NCBI GenBank assembly: GCA_021286965.1
Contig: JAJTBK010000355.1
Coordinates: 1-9,048, forward strand
From: Comamonadaceae bacterium
Lineage (GTDB): Bacteria; Pseudomonadota; Gammaproteobacteria; Burkholderiales; Burkholderiaceae_C
Direction of reading: 5' to 3'
DNA: 9,048 bases
Part shown: positions 1-7,755 of the stretch, in pieces
Numbering within the stretch: position 1 is the first letter of the stretch
How the letters are laid out: the number at the start of each line of letters is the position of its first letter
Position numbers and translations under genes: made by a program
Notes under the pieces: model-generated
The model's input: only the letters and a program-made list of their open reading frames with translations
Database searches by the model: none
What the model was told of the DNA's origin: nothing

Positions 1-819
1 GCGCACGCTGCGCTCGGCCAGGATGACAAAGCCGCTGACGTAGCTGGCGGCGAGCTTTTGCAGCCCCAGGCCCACGCCCACGCCCACCGCCCCGCCAAGC
101 ACCGAGAGCGTGGACAGGTCGATGCCCACCGACGAGGCCGCCACCAGCAGGCCGACGAACAGCAACAGCGCCCGCACGCCATTGGCCAGCGCCTTGCGCA
201 GCGACAGGCTGTCGCCCGAAGCCTGGCGCAGCAGGCGGTTTTCCAGCACCGCCGACAGCCACAGCGTCACCAGCAGCACCACCCCCGTCGTCACCAGCCC
301 TTCGAGCAGGGTGCGCAGCGACAGGGTGCTCGTGCCCACCTTCCAGCGGATGTCGTCGAGATCGCTCAGCAGCACCGGCAACAGCCCCGTGACCCACAGC
401 GCCATCGCCACCCAGGCGAGCCAGGAGATGGTCTGCTCCAGCGGCGGCACCCAGGGCGCACGCGGAAACGCCAGCTGCAGCACCTTGGCGCCGACGCGCA
501 CCACCACCAGCGCCAGCAGCACCGGAATGGCGAGGCGGAACGCCGTCGCCGGCAACCACTGCAAGAGCAGCGCGCGCGCCAGGTAGGCGCTGCCCAGCAG
601 CGCCAGCGGGAACAGCACGCCGTCGATCACGCGCCGGCCAAAGAACATCGAGCGCGGATCGTTGTGGTAGAGCTTTTTGCGCAGCAGCGCCACCAGCAGC
701 CAGGCCAGGGCGGCGCAGACGGCCAGCGCTCCGAGCTCGATCAGGATGGAGGGTTGGGCAAAATCGTGCAGCCAACGGCCGAAGTCTTCAAACACCGGGG
801 GGTTGGCGGCGGCGGTCAT
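1..819 (-). CDS. MscS-family mechanosensitive ion channel (partial, 3' end beyond window)
   Basis: This is a small-conductance mechanosensitive channel family protein. Such inner-membrane channels open under membrane tension to release solutes in hypo-osmotic shock. The visible part is 273 residues, read from the ATG at 819 with no stop before the window edge. Hydrophobic segments lie at about residues 25-46, 67-87, 94-116, 130-150, 172-193 and 213-231. A final Gly/Ala-rich helix at about 237-266 includes GGAVGVGVGLGLQKLAA and then SGFVILAERSVR. This is the characteristic MscS pore helix and the start of the beta domain; the rest of the cytoplasmic domain is outside the window. The six N-terminal helices resemble the larger MscS homologues more than E. 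coli MscS, which has three in total. The start overlaps the stop of the upstream crotonase gene by four bases (ATGA, 816-819), which suggests translational coupling. The family call is firm; the ion or solute preference is unknown. Confidence 0.9.
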   Translation of the reverse strand, partial: MTAAANPPVFEDFGRWLHDFAQPSILIELGALAVCAALAWLLVALLRKKLYHNDPRSMFFGRRVIDGVLFPLALLGSAYLARALLLQWLPATAFRLAIPVLLALVVVRVGAKVLQLAFPRAPWVPPLEQTISWLAWVAMALWVTGLLPVLLSDLDDIRWKVGTSTLSLRTLLEGLVTTGVVLLVTLWLSAVLENRLLRQASGDSLSLRKALANGVRALLLFVGLLVAASSVGIDLSTLSVLGGAVGVGVGLGLQKLAASYVSGFVILAERSVR

Positions 820-1607
820 GCGGTTTTCCAGGCAGGCGCACGTTTTTCGGCAAAGGCGCGCGCGCCCTCCTGGGCGGCGGCGTCCATCATGTTCACGGCC
901 ATGCTCTGGCCGGCGAGCTGGTAGGCCGCCGCCAGGCCGAGCTCACGCTGCTGGTACACCAGGGCCTTGCCCATGGCCAGCGCCGCACGCGGCTTGGCGA
1001 CGATGGCGTCGAGCAACTGCGCCAGCTCGGCATCGAGCTGCTCGGGCGGCGCCACGCGGTTGACCAGGCCGTGCTGCAGCGCCTGGGCGGCGTCGATGAA
1101 GTCGCCGGTGAACAGCATCTCCAGCGCCGGCTTCAAGGGCATGGCGCGCACCAGCGGCACGCTGGGCGTGGCGCAGAACAGGCCGTAGTGGATGCCGCTG
1201 GTGGCAAAACGCGCCTCGGTGCTGGCCACCGCCAGATCGCACTGCGCCACCAGCTGGCAGCCCGCCGCCGTCGCCAGGCCGTGCACGCGGGCAATCACCG
1301 GCACCGGCAACTGCACCAGCGCCAGCATGACGCGCGCGCACTGCGCAAACAGCTGCTGGTAGTAGGCCAGCTCGGGCTGCTGCGCCATTTCCTTGAGGTT
1401 GTGGCCGGCGCAAAACGCCTTGCCCTGCGCCGCCAGCACCACGGCGCGCGCCGCCGGGTCGCCCGCCACCTGGGCCAGCGCTGTCTGCAGCGCCGCCAGC
1501 ATGGCCTCGCCCAGGGCGTTGAAGCGCGCCGGGTCGTTCAGGGTGAGGGTATAGACGCCGCGCGCGTCGCGCGCCACGTCGAGCAGCGAAGAAGTAGGAT
1601 CGGTCAT
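816..1607 (-). CDS. Enoyl-CoA hydratase/isomerase (crotonase) family protein, ECHDC3-like
   Basis: This is a 263-residue crotonase-fold protein of normal family length. Two oxyanion-hole segments are clear: AFCAGHNLKEM at 64-74 and HGLATAAGCQLVAQCDLAVA at 109-128. The C-terminal part (ALEMLFTGDFIDAAQALQHG at 161-180, then a helix ending in AFAEKRAPAW) resembles the ECHDC3 branch rather than fatty-acid oxidation hydratases. By motif alignment to rat mitochondrial enoyl-CoA hydratase, the position of Glu144 is Gln118 and that of Glu164 is Gly138. Both catalytic acids of a hydratase are therefore absent. The protein probably binds an acyl-CoA thioester but may catalyse another reaction or none. 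It should not be annotated as a hydratase on homology alone. The ATG at 1607 follows the deacetylase stop by 12 bases, and the stop overlaps the MscS start. The alternative product names in use are 'enoyl-CoA hydratase' or 'crotonase-like'. Fold call firm, activity unknown. Confidence 0.9.
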   Translation of the reverse strand: MTDPTSSLLDVARDARGVYTLTLNDPARFNALGEAMLAALQTALAQVAGDPAARAVVLAAQGKAFCAGHNLKEMAQQPELAYYQQLFAQCARVMLALVQLPVPVIARVHGLATAAGCQLVAQCDLAVASTEARFATSGIHYGLFCATPSVPLVRAMPLKPALEMLFTGDFIDAAQALQHGLVNRVAPPEQLDAELAQLLDAIVAKPRAALAMGKALVYQQRELGLAAAYQLAGQSMAVNMMDAAAQEGARAFAEKRAPAWKTA

Positions 1608-1619
1608 AGCCGACCGATT

Positions 1620-2573
1620 TTAGAGATCCGCGAGCACGCGCACATGCGCCTCGACGCTGCGCGCCAGCGGATCCATGACGTAGCCGCCCTCCAGGCACGA
1701 GACGATGCGCCCGCCGCACAGGCGCCGCGCCACGTCCTTGATGCGCTGCGTGATCCAGGTGAAGTCGGACTCGGTCAGGCCGAGCTGGCCCATGTCGTCG
1801 TCGCGGTGGGCGTCAAAGCCGGCGCTGACGAAGATCATCTCGGGCCCGAACTCCTCCAGGCGCGGCACCCACATCATTTCGACGATTTCGCGGATGTCCA
1901 TGCCGCGTGTGTACGCCGGCACCGGCACGTTGCACATATTGGCCGCCGGGTTGTGGTCGCCGCTGTAGGGGTAGAAAGGGTGCTGGAAAAAACTGCACAT
2001 CAGCGCGCGCTCGTCGCCCGCCAAAATATCTTCCGTGCCGTTGCCGTGGTGCACGTCGAAGTCGATCACGGCCACGCGCTGCAGGTTGTGGCGCTGCAGC
2101 GCGTACTTGGCGGCCACGGCGACGTTGTTGAAAAAGCAAAAGCCCATGGCCTTGCTGCGCGTGGCGTGGTGGCCGGGCGGGCGCACCAGGCAAAAGGCGT
2201 TTTCCAGCTCGCCGGCGAGCACGGCGTCGGTCGCCGCCATGGCAGCGCCGGCGGCGCGCAGCGCCGCCGTCCAGGTGTGGGCGTTGATGGAGGTGTCGGG
2301 GTCCATGGGCGTGTGCGCCGGGCCGCCGGCGTCCTGCTCCTCGACCAGGCGCAGCGTCAGGCCGCGCAGCGCCGCCACGTGCAGGCGGTCGTGCGCCAGC
2401 TCGATATCGTTCAGGGAGGCCAGCGGCGCCTCGCGGTGCTCCAGCGCGTCGCTCACGCCCGTGACCAACAGGCGGTCTTCAATGGCATCGAGCCGCGCCG
2501 GACATTCCGGGTGGCCGGGGCCCATTTCGTGCTTCCAGCAATCGCGGTGGGTGAAATACCCCGTCTTACTCAC
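1620..2573 (-). CDS. Histone deacetylase family protein (zinc-dependent acetyl-amide hydrolase)
   Basis: This is a 317-residue arginase/deacetylase-fold hydrolase, full length for the bacterial class II HDAC-like group. Members remove acyl groups from amides such as acetyl-lysine or acetylpolyamines in the cytoplasm. The active site is intact. RPPGHHA at 131-137 carries the tandem histidines (His135, His136). DFDVHHGNGT at 171-180 gives the zinc ligands Asp173 and His175, SAGFDAH at 250-256 gives the third ligand Asp254, and LEGGY at 294-298 carries the transition-state tyrosine Tyr298. I chose the GTG start at 2573 because GGGGAG lies six bases upstream of it and the resulting N-terminus (SKTGYFTHRDCWKHEMGPGHPE) is typical of the family. 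No signal peptide is seen. It is the first gene of a minus-strand operon with the crotonase and MscS genes and is divergent from moxR. Its bacterial substrate cannot be read from the sequence. Confidence 0.95.
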   Translation of the reverse strand: MSKTGYFTHRDCWKHEMGPGHPECPARLDAIEDRLLVTGVSDALEHREAPLASLNDIELAHDRLHVAALRGLTLRLVEEQDAGGPAHTPMDPDTSINAHTWTAALRAAGAAMAATDAVLAGELENAFCLVRPPGHHATRSKAMGFCFFNNVAVAAKYALQRHNLQRVAVIDFDVHHGNGTEDILAGDERALMCSFFQHPFYPYSGDHNPAANMCNVPVPAYTRGMDIREIVEMMWVPRLEEFGPEMIFVSAGFDAHRDDDMGQLGLTESDFTWITQRIKDVARRLCGGRIVSCLEGGYVMDPLARSVEAHVRVLADL

Positions 2574-2614
2574 AGTTGTCTCCCCAGCCTTGTTTTTCGG
2601 CTAACGTCACACCC
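2574..2614. promoter_or_regulatory. Divergent intergenic region between deacetylase and MoxR operons
   Basis: These 41 bases separate two divergent operons, so promoters for both must lie here or extend into the neighbouring coding starts. The minus-strand Shine-Dalgarno GGGGAG for the GTG-started deacetylase gene lies here. There is no obvious Shine-Dalgarno sequence before the moxR ATG at 2615. I could not identify a convincing -35/-10 pair on either strand. The AT-rich beginning of moxR (2641-2700) may supply part of the minus-strand promoter. That the region is regulatory is inferred from gene layout alone. Confidence 0.4.
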
Positions 2615-3535
<921 letters not shown>

Positions 3536-3551
3536 CCCGCAGGCCGCCCCC

Positions 3552-4529
3552 ATGCGACAGCGCCTCCTGGCCCCCCTGCGCCGCTGGTGGCTCGCGCGCC
3601 TGCCAGCCACCGACCAGCTGCAGCTGACGCAGCGCAACGTCTACATCCTGCCCACCGGCGCCGGCGCCATGCTGGCGCTGACGCTGCTGGCGCTGCTCAT
3701 TGCCGCCATCAACTACCAGCTCAACCTGGGCTACCTGCTGACCTTCGCCCTGGCCGGCAGCGCCGCCAGCAGCATGGTGCTGTGCCACGCCACGCTGCGC
3801 GGCCTGCAGCTGCACCTGCTGCCGCCCGAGCCGCAGTTCCTGGGCCAGGTCGCGCGCCTGACGGTGCAGCTGCACAGCAGCGCACGCCGCCCACGCTACG
3901 GCATTGGCCTGGCGCCGCGCCCCGAGGACGGCCAGGCGCCGTCCTGGGCCTATTGCGACGTGCCGGCGCAGGGCATGGCGCAGCTGCAGATCGGCTTTGC
4001 GCCGCAGCACCGGGGCTGGCACCGGCTGCCGCTGCTGACGGCGCAAACGCGCTTTCCGCTGGGTATTTTCCGCGTCTGGTGCTGGTGGCAGCCCGCAGCG
4101 CAGCTGCTGGTCTACCCCGCGCCCGAGGCGCACCCGCCGCCCCTGCCCGCAGGCCAGCCGCGTGCCGGCGACGGGCGCAGCCACAGCGGCGGCAGCAGCG
4201 GCGAGTTTGACGGCGTGCGCCCCTACCGCCGGGGCGACCCGCTCAAGCAGCTGGTGTGGAAAAAAGCCGCCCAGGCCTTTGCCAGCGGCAGCCAGGCCCT
4301 GGTGAGCCGCGACGCGCAGCACAGCCAGCAGCTGGACCTGTGGCTGGACGTGAACCACTGCGGCCTGGCCGCGCCCGAGGCGCGCATCGCCCGCGTCACC
4401 GCCTGGGTGCTGCAGGCCGAGCGCCTGGGCCTGCGCTGGGGCCTGCGCCTGCCCGGCGGGGCGCAGATGGCCCCCGGCAGCGGCGCACAGCACCAACGCC
4501 GCTGCCTGGAGGCGCTGGCCCTGTGCTAA
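3552..4529 (+). CDS. DUF58 domain-containing membrane protein
   Basis: This is a 325-residue protein of the DUF58 family. Two adjacent hydrophobic segments at about 37-53 and 58-77 anchor it in the inner membrane. A beta-rich middle region follows, then the hallmark DUF58 motif GEFDGVRPYRRGDPLKQLVW at 217-236. The C-terminal part resembles a vWA fold, but the metal-site (MIDAS) motif expected as DxSxS reads DVNHC at 266-270, so metal binding there is doubtful. Degenerate sites seem common in this subgroup, though that is from memory. The ATG at 3552 is 16 bases after the moxR stop with only a weak ribosome-binding sequence, consistent with co-transcription. The molecular function of the family is not established. 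From its constant pairing with MoxR it is inferred to be the ATPase's partner. The family assignment is firm. Confidence 0.92.
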   Translation: MRQRLLAPLRRWWLARLPATDQLQLTQRNVYILPTGAGAMLALTLLALLIAAINYQLNLGYLLTFALAGSAASSMVLCHATLRGLQLHLLPPEPQFLGQVARLTVQLHSSARRPRYGIGLAPRPEDGQAPSWAYCDVPAQGMAQLQIGFAPQHRGWHRLPLLTAQTRFPLGIFRVWCWWQPAAQLLVYPAPEAHPPPLPAGQPRAGDGRSHSGGSSGEFDGVRPYRRGDPLKQLVWKKAAQAFASGSQALVSRDAQHSQQLDLWLDVNHCGLAAPEARIARVTAWVLQAERLGLRWGLRLPGGAQMAPGSGAQHQRRCLEALALC

Positions 4530-4553
4530 ATCAGCCTCAAACCCATACACAGC

Positions 4554-4573
4554 AAGCGCTACCAGCTATTAAA
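4554..4573 (+). repeat. Short dispersed repeat, copy 1 (core AAGCGCTAGCAGCTATC)
   Basis: This reads AAGCGCTACCAGCTATTAAA. It differs from the copy near 6659 at two core positions. It lies in the 52-base gap between the DUF58 stop and the transglutaminase ATG and ends 8 bases before that ATG. The same core occurs at 6659-6675 and 9032-9048 in the opposite strand sense. I recall this core as widespread in Comamonadaceae genomes, often as an inverted pair; only a single arm is present here. Confidence 0.7.
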
Positions 4574-4581
4574 TTCATAGT

Positions 4582-6630
4582 ATGTTGAGCCCCCTCCTGC
4601 GCCCTGCCACCTGGCAACACCTGCCGCGCGAGAGCCGCGACACGCTGTTCCTGCTCGCCCTGTGCGCCTGGCTCGTGCTGCCCCTGGCCTGGCAGCTGCC
4701 GCCCTGGGTGCCGCTGGCCAGCGCCGCCTTGCTGCTGTGGCGCGCGCAGCTGGCCTGGCGCGGCCGGCCCCTGCCCCGGCGCCGCACCATGCTGGCGCTG
4801 GCCGCGCTGGTGCTGGCGGCCACCCTGGCCGAGCACCGCAGCATCCTCGGGCGCGACGCTGGCGTCAGCTTCGTGGTGCTGCTGCTGGCGCTCAAGACGC
4901 TGGAGATGCACGCGCGGCGCGACGCCATGGTGGTGTTCTTTCTGGGCTTCTTCGTGCTGGTGGCGAACTTTCTGTTCTCGCAAAGCCTGCCTGTGGCCGC
5001 CGCCATGCTGCTGGCGCTGCTGGGCCTGCTCACGGCCCTGGTCAACGCCCACCTGCCCGTCGGGCGCCCGCCGCTGCGCCAGTCGCTGCGCCTGGCGGGC
5101 CAGATGCTGCTGTGGGGCACGCCGCTGACGGCGGCGCTGTTCCTGCTCTTTCCGCGCGTGGCGCCGCTGTGGGGCCTGCCCCAGGACGGCCTCAGCGGCA
5201 AAAGCGGGCTCTCGGGCGAAATGCGCGTGGGCGACATCGCCAGCCTGGCGCTCGACGACAGCGTGGCGCTGCGCCTGCGCTTTCTCACCCCCGGCGGCCA
5301 GCCGCCGGCGCAGTCGGCGCTGTACTTTCGCGGCCCGGTGCTCGAACAGTTCGATGGCCGCGAATGGCGCCAGGCCCATGCCCGGGTGAGCGAGGCCGCC
5401 GCGCTGCAGGTGCAAGGTGCGCCCGTGCCCTACGAGGCCACGCTCGAACCCCTGCAGCTGCCCTGGCTGCTGCTGCTCGACGCCGCGCCCGAGCCCCCTG
5501 CCCTGCCCGAGGGCTGGCGCGCGCAGCGCAGCGCCGCGCAGCAGTGGCAAGTGCAGCGCCCCATCACCTCGGTGCTGCGCTACCAGGCCACGAGCTACCC
5601 CGATTTCCGCTACGGTCCGACGCACATGACGCCCGCCCTGGCCGCCCTCACGGCGCTGCCGCCGGGCAGCAACCCGCGCACCCGCGCCCTGGCCGCCAGC
5701 CTGCGCGCCAACCTGCCGCCGGGCGCCAACGACAACGCCGCGCTGGTGGCAGCGGCGCTGGCGCAGCTGCGCAGCGGCGGCTACCGCTACACGCTCGCCC
5801 CCGGCATCTACGGCGCCGACACCGCCGACGAATTCTGGTTCGAGCGCAAGGCCGGCTTTTGCGAGCACATCGCCTCCGCCTTTGCCGTGCTCATGCGCGC
5901 GGCGGGCGTGCCGGCGCGCATCGTCACCGGCTACCAGGGTGGCGACAAAAACCCGGTCGATGGCTACTGGAGCGTGCGCCAGAGCGACGCCCACGCCTGG
6001 GTCGAAGTCTGGCAAGAGGGCCAGGGCTGGCGGCGCGTCGATCCCACCAGCGCCGTGGCCCCGGACCGCATTGGCGAGCTCGCCCGCCTGCGCCCGCCGC
6101 CCACCCTGCTGGGCAACGCCATGGGCATCGTCCTCAGCCCCGGCCTGGCGCAGCAGCTGCGCGCGCTGTGGGAGGCAACCAACAACGGCTGGAACCAATG
6201 GGTGCTCAACTACACCCAGGCGCGCCAGCTCGACCTGCTGCAGCGCCTGGGCTTTAGCGCCCCGAGCTGGGCCGACCTGCTGCGCCTGCTCGCCGGCCTG
6301 ATCGGGCTCGCCGGCCTGGCCGGCGCCCTCTGGGCCGCCTGGGAGCGCCAGCGCCGCGACCCCTGGGTGCGCCTGCTGGCGCAGGTGCGCCAGCGCCTGG
6401 CGCGCCGGGGCATCGTGCTCGCCGCGCACCTGCCGCCACGCGCCATGGCGGCCCAGCTGCAGGCACAATGCCCGCCGCCCCACCCCGAGGCCGAGGCGCT
6501 TGGCGCCTGGCTGCTGCAATTTGAGCGCGCCCGCTACGCCAAAGCAGGCCGCACCCCCGCTACCTCCTTGACCCTGCTGCGGCGCCAGCTGCGCCGCCTG
6601 CGCTGGCCCCACCGCCCTGCCCCACCATGA
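4582..6630 (+). CDS. tgpA: TgpA-type membrane transglutaminase (DUF3488 - transglutaminase - DUF4129)
   Basis: This is a 682-residue inner-membrane protein. The N-terminal DUF3488/TgpA region has about seven hydrophobic segments (about 21-38, 42-58, 70-83, 93-107, 114-134, 137-155, 171-190). The periplasmic transglutaminase-like core follows, with a complete Cys-His-Asp triad: Cys427 in KAGFCEHIASAF, His471 in DAHAWVEV and Asp487 in RRVDPTSA. One more membrane helix lies at about 566-587, then a DUF4129-like cytoplasmic tail (about 590-672). The Pseudomonas homologue TgpA is reported as important for viability; the in vivo substrate is not settled, and cell-wall or protein crosslinking is possible. 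The ATG at 4582 gives the usual PRESRDTLFLL N-terminus although there is no visible Shine-Dalgarno sequence. Only a dispersed-repeat copy lies upstream. The stop overlaps the mltB start by four bases. Length and domain order are normal for the family. Confidence 0.94.
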   Translation: MLSPLLRPATWQHLPRESRDTLFLLALCAWLVLPLAWQLPPWVPLASAALLLWRAQLAWRGRPLPRRRTMLALAALVLAATLAEHRSILGRDAGVSFVVLLLALKTLEMHARRDAMVVFFLGFFVLVANFLFSQSLPVAAAMLLALLGLLTALVNAHLPVGRPPLRQSLRLAGQMLLWGTPLTAALFLLFPRVAPLWGLPQDGLSGKSGLSGEMRVGDIASLALDDSVALRLRFLTPGGQPPAQSALYFRGPVLEQFDGREWRQAHARVSEAAALQVQGAPVPYEATLEPLQLPWLLLLDAAPEPPALPEGWRAQRSAAQQWQVQRPITSVLRYQATSYPDFRYGPTHMTPALAALTALPPGSNPRTRALAASLRANLPPGANDNAALVAAALAQLRSGGYRYTLAPGIYGADTADEFWFERKAGFCEHIASAFAVLMRAAGVPARIVTGYQGGDKNPVDGYWSVRQSDAHAWVEVWQEGQGWRRVDPTSAVAPDRIGELARLRPPPTLLGNAMGIVLSPGLAQQLRALWEATNNGWNQWVLNYTQARQLDLLQRLGFSAPSWADLLRLLAGLIGLAGLAGALWAAWERQRRDPWVRLLAQVRQRLARRGIVLAAHLPPRAMAAQLQAQCPPPHPEAEALGAWLLQFERARYAKAGRTPATSLTLLRRQLRRLRWPHRPAPP

Positions 6631-7700
6631 AACGCCTGCTCGCGATTGCTCCTTTTTTGATAGCTGCTAGCGCTTACCCCGTCAGCGCCAGCACCCCAAA
6701 AAACTCCAAAAACTACGCCCCCAAGCCGGCTGCGGCCACGCAGGGCAGCCACAGCTACGCCGGCAGCGCCCAGGCGCAGGCGTTTGCCGCCGAACTGGCC
6801 GAGCGCCATGGCCTGGAGCGCGCCTGGATCGACGCCGCCCTGGCGCAGGCGCGCTTTCTGCCGCGCGTGCCGCAGCTCATGCTGCCGCCAGCGCAGGGCC
6901 AGGCGAAGAACTGGCAGGCCTACCGCAGCCGCTTCGTCGAGCCCATCCGCATCCGCGCCGGGCTGCGCTTTTGGCAGGAGAACGCCGCCACCTTGGCGCG
7001 CGCCGAGGCCGAGTACGGCGTGCCGGCGCAGATCATCGTCGGCATCCTGGGCGTGGAGACGATCTACGGCCAGCACATGGGCGGCTTTCGCGTGCTCGAT
7101 GCCCTGGCCACGCTGGCGTTTGACTTTCCCAGCGCCCACCCGCGCGCGGCCGAACGCCAGGCGTTTTTTCGTGGCGAGCTCGAACAGTACCTGCTGCTGT
7201 GCCAGCGCAGCGGCCAGGCGCCCGAGGCGCTGCGCGGCAGCTACGCCGGTGCCATGGGGCTGCCGCAGTTCATGCCCACCAGCTGGCAGCGCTGGGCGGT
7301 GGATTTTGACGGCGACGGCCGCATCGACCTGTTTCGCAGCAGCGCCGACGCCATCGGCTCGGTGGCCCACTACTTCAAGGCCCATGGCTGGGTCAGCCAC
7401 ATGCCCACGCACTACGCGCTGGAATTCGACGCCGCCGTGCTCGACCTGCCGACGCTGCTCGCGCCCGACATCCGCCCCACTTTCAGCGCCGCGCAAATGG
7501 CCGCCCTGGGCGCGCAGCCGCAGGGCGCCGGCGCCACGCACGCCGGGCCGCTGGCGCTGATCGCGCTGCAAAACGGCAGCGCGCCGCCGAGCTACGTGGC
7601 CGGCACGCAGAATTTTTACGTCGTCACGCGCTACAACTGGTCAAGCTACTACGCCCTGGCCGTGATCGAGCTGGGCGCGGCCATCGCGGCTGCACGTTAA
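6627..7700 (+). CDS. mltB: Lytic murein transglycosylase B (MltB family)
   Basis: This is a 357-residue periplasmic enzyme that cleaves the MurNAc-GlcNAc glycosidic bond of peptidoglycan, forming 1,6-anhydro ends. Residues 1-21 form a Sec-type signal peptide with a likely VSA cleavage site. There is no lipobox cysteine, so unlike E. coli MltB the product looks soluble rather than a lipoprotein. Catalytic Glu144 lies in GILGVETIYG. SYAGAMGLPQFMPTSWQRWA at 205-224 forms the substrate groove. DFDGDGRID at 226-234 matches the EF-hand-like calcium loop of the soluble E. coli fragment Slt35. The C-terminal YVVTRYNWSSYYALAVIELG at 331-350 is typical. The start overlaps the tgpA stop (ATGA), with no separate Shine-Dalgarno sequence visible, so translational coupling is likely. 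Codons 10-17 are written by a dispersed genomic repeat (see 6653-6676). Length matches the family. Confidence 0.95.
   Translation: MKRLLAIAPFLIAASAYPVSASTPKNSKNYAPKPAAATQGSHSYAGSAQAQAFAAELAERHGLERAWIDAALAQARFLPRVPQLMLPPAQGQAKNWQAYRSRFVEPIRIRAGLRFWQENAATLARAEAEYGVPAQIIVGILGVETIYGQHMGGFRVLDALATLAFDFPSAHPRAAERQAFFRGELEQYLLLCQRSGQAPEALRGSYAGAMGLPQFMPTSWQRWAVDFDGDGRIDLFRSSADAIGSVAHYFKAHGWVSHMPTHYALEFDAAVLDLPTLLAPDIRPTFSAAQMAALGAQPQGAGATHAGPLALIALQNGSAPPSYVAGTQNFYVVTRYNWSSYYALAVIELGAAIAAAR
6653..6676 (-). repeat. Dispersed repeat, copy 2, inside the mltB signal-peptide coding sequence
   Basis: The plus strand reads a T-run, then GATAGCTGCTAGCGCTTA. This is the reverse complement of the repeat core AAGCGCTAGCAGCTATC and the best-preserved of the three copies. 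It falls in the mltB frame and encodes residues 10-17, FLIAASAY, including an ATA isoleucine codon unusual for this GC-rich gene. It therefore forms the end of the hydrophobic core and part of the cleavage region of the signal peptide. It is in opposite orientation to the copy at 4554 relative to the plus strand. Confidence 0.7.
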
Positions 7701-7738
7701 CGGTACGCGCTGACGGCAGGCCATCACCAGCGCTGCAT
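7701..7738. other. Convergent intergenic gap between mltB and the binding-protein gene
   Basis: These 38 bases separate two convergent stops. A possible weak hairpin pairs GCGCTG at 7707-7712 with CAGCGC at 7728-7733 across a 15-base loop. It has no clear T-run on either side, so I do not call it an intrinsic terminator. The right end of the gap is one unit of a 15-base tandem duplication that extends into the neighbouring gene. Confidence 0.5.
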
Positions 7739-7755
7739 TTACCAGCGCTGCATCT
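7726..7755. repeat. 15-base tandem duplication spanning the stop codon of the binding-protein gene
   Basis: Two adjacent units, ACCAGCGCTGCATTT (7726-7740) and ACCAGCGCTGCATCT (7741-7755), are identical at 14 of 15 positions. On the minus strand the inner unit encodes the C-terminal MQRW and contributes to the TAA stop. The outer unit repeats ATG CAG CGC TGG just after the stop and is followed by an in-frame TGA. The layout indicates a recent local slippage or duplication event at the gene's 3' end. Confidence 0.8.

Noticed and set aside
58..924. Open frame of 288 codons on the plus strand opposite the MscS gene
   Set aside because: It is extremely Gln/His/Arg-rich with no fold signature. 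The minus strand encodes a clear channel with a continuous frame to the window edge.
2576..2614. Upstream in-frame TTG start for moxR
   Set aside because: The 13 extra residues have no family support and no Shine-Dalgarno sequence, and they would take up almost the whole divergent gap. The ATG at 2615 gives the usual N-terminus.
4530..4581. Possible independent promoter for tgpA in the 52-base gap
   Set aside because: The AT-rich bases there are explained by the dispersed repeat copy, and I could not find a spaced -35/-10 pair. A promoter is not excluded but is unsupported.
4537..6612. Open frame of 691 codons on the minus strand opposite tgpA
   Set aside because: Its translation is rich in Gln, Arg, His, Ala and Gly with no recognisable domain, which is the usual shadow of GC-rich codon bias. 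The plus-strand gene has full domain and catalytic support.
6534..7571. Open frame of 345 codons on the minus strand opposite mltB
   Set aside because: It has shadow composition and no motif. The mltB frame on the plus strand has all catalytic and structural motifs.
7707..7733. Possible intrinsic terminator between the convergent genes
   Set aside because: The stem is only six base pairs with a 15-base loop and no flanking T-run of useful length. The complementarity comes largely from the duplicated AGCGCT element.
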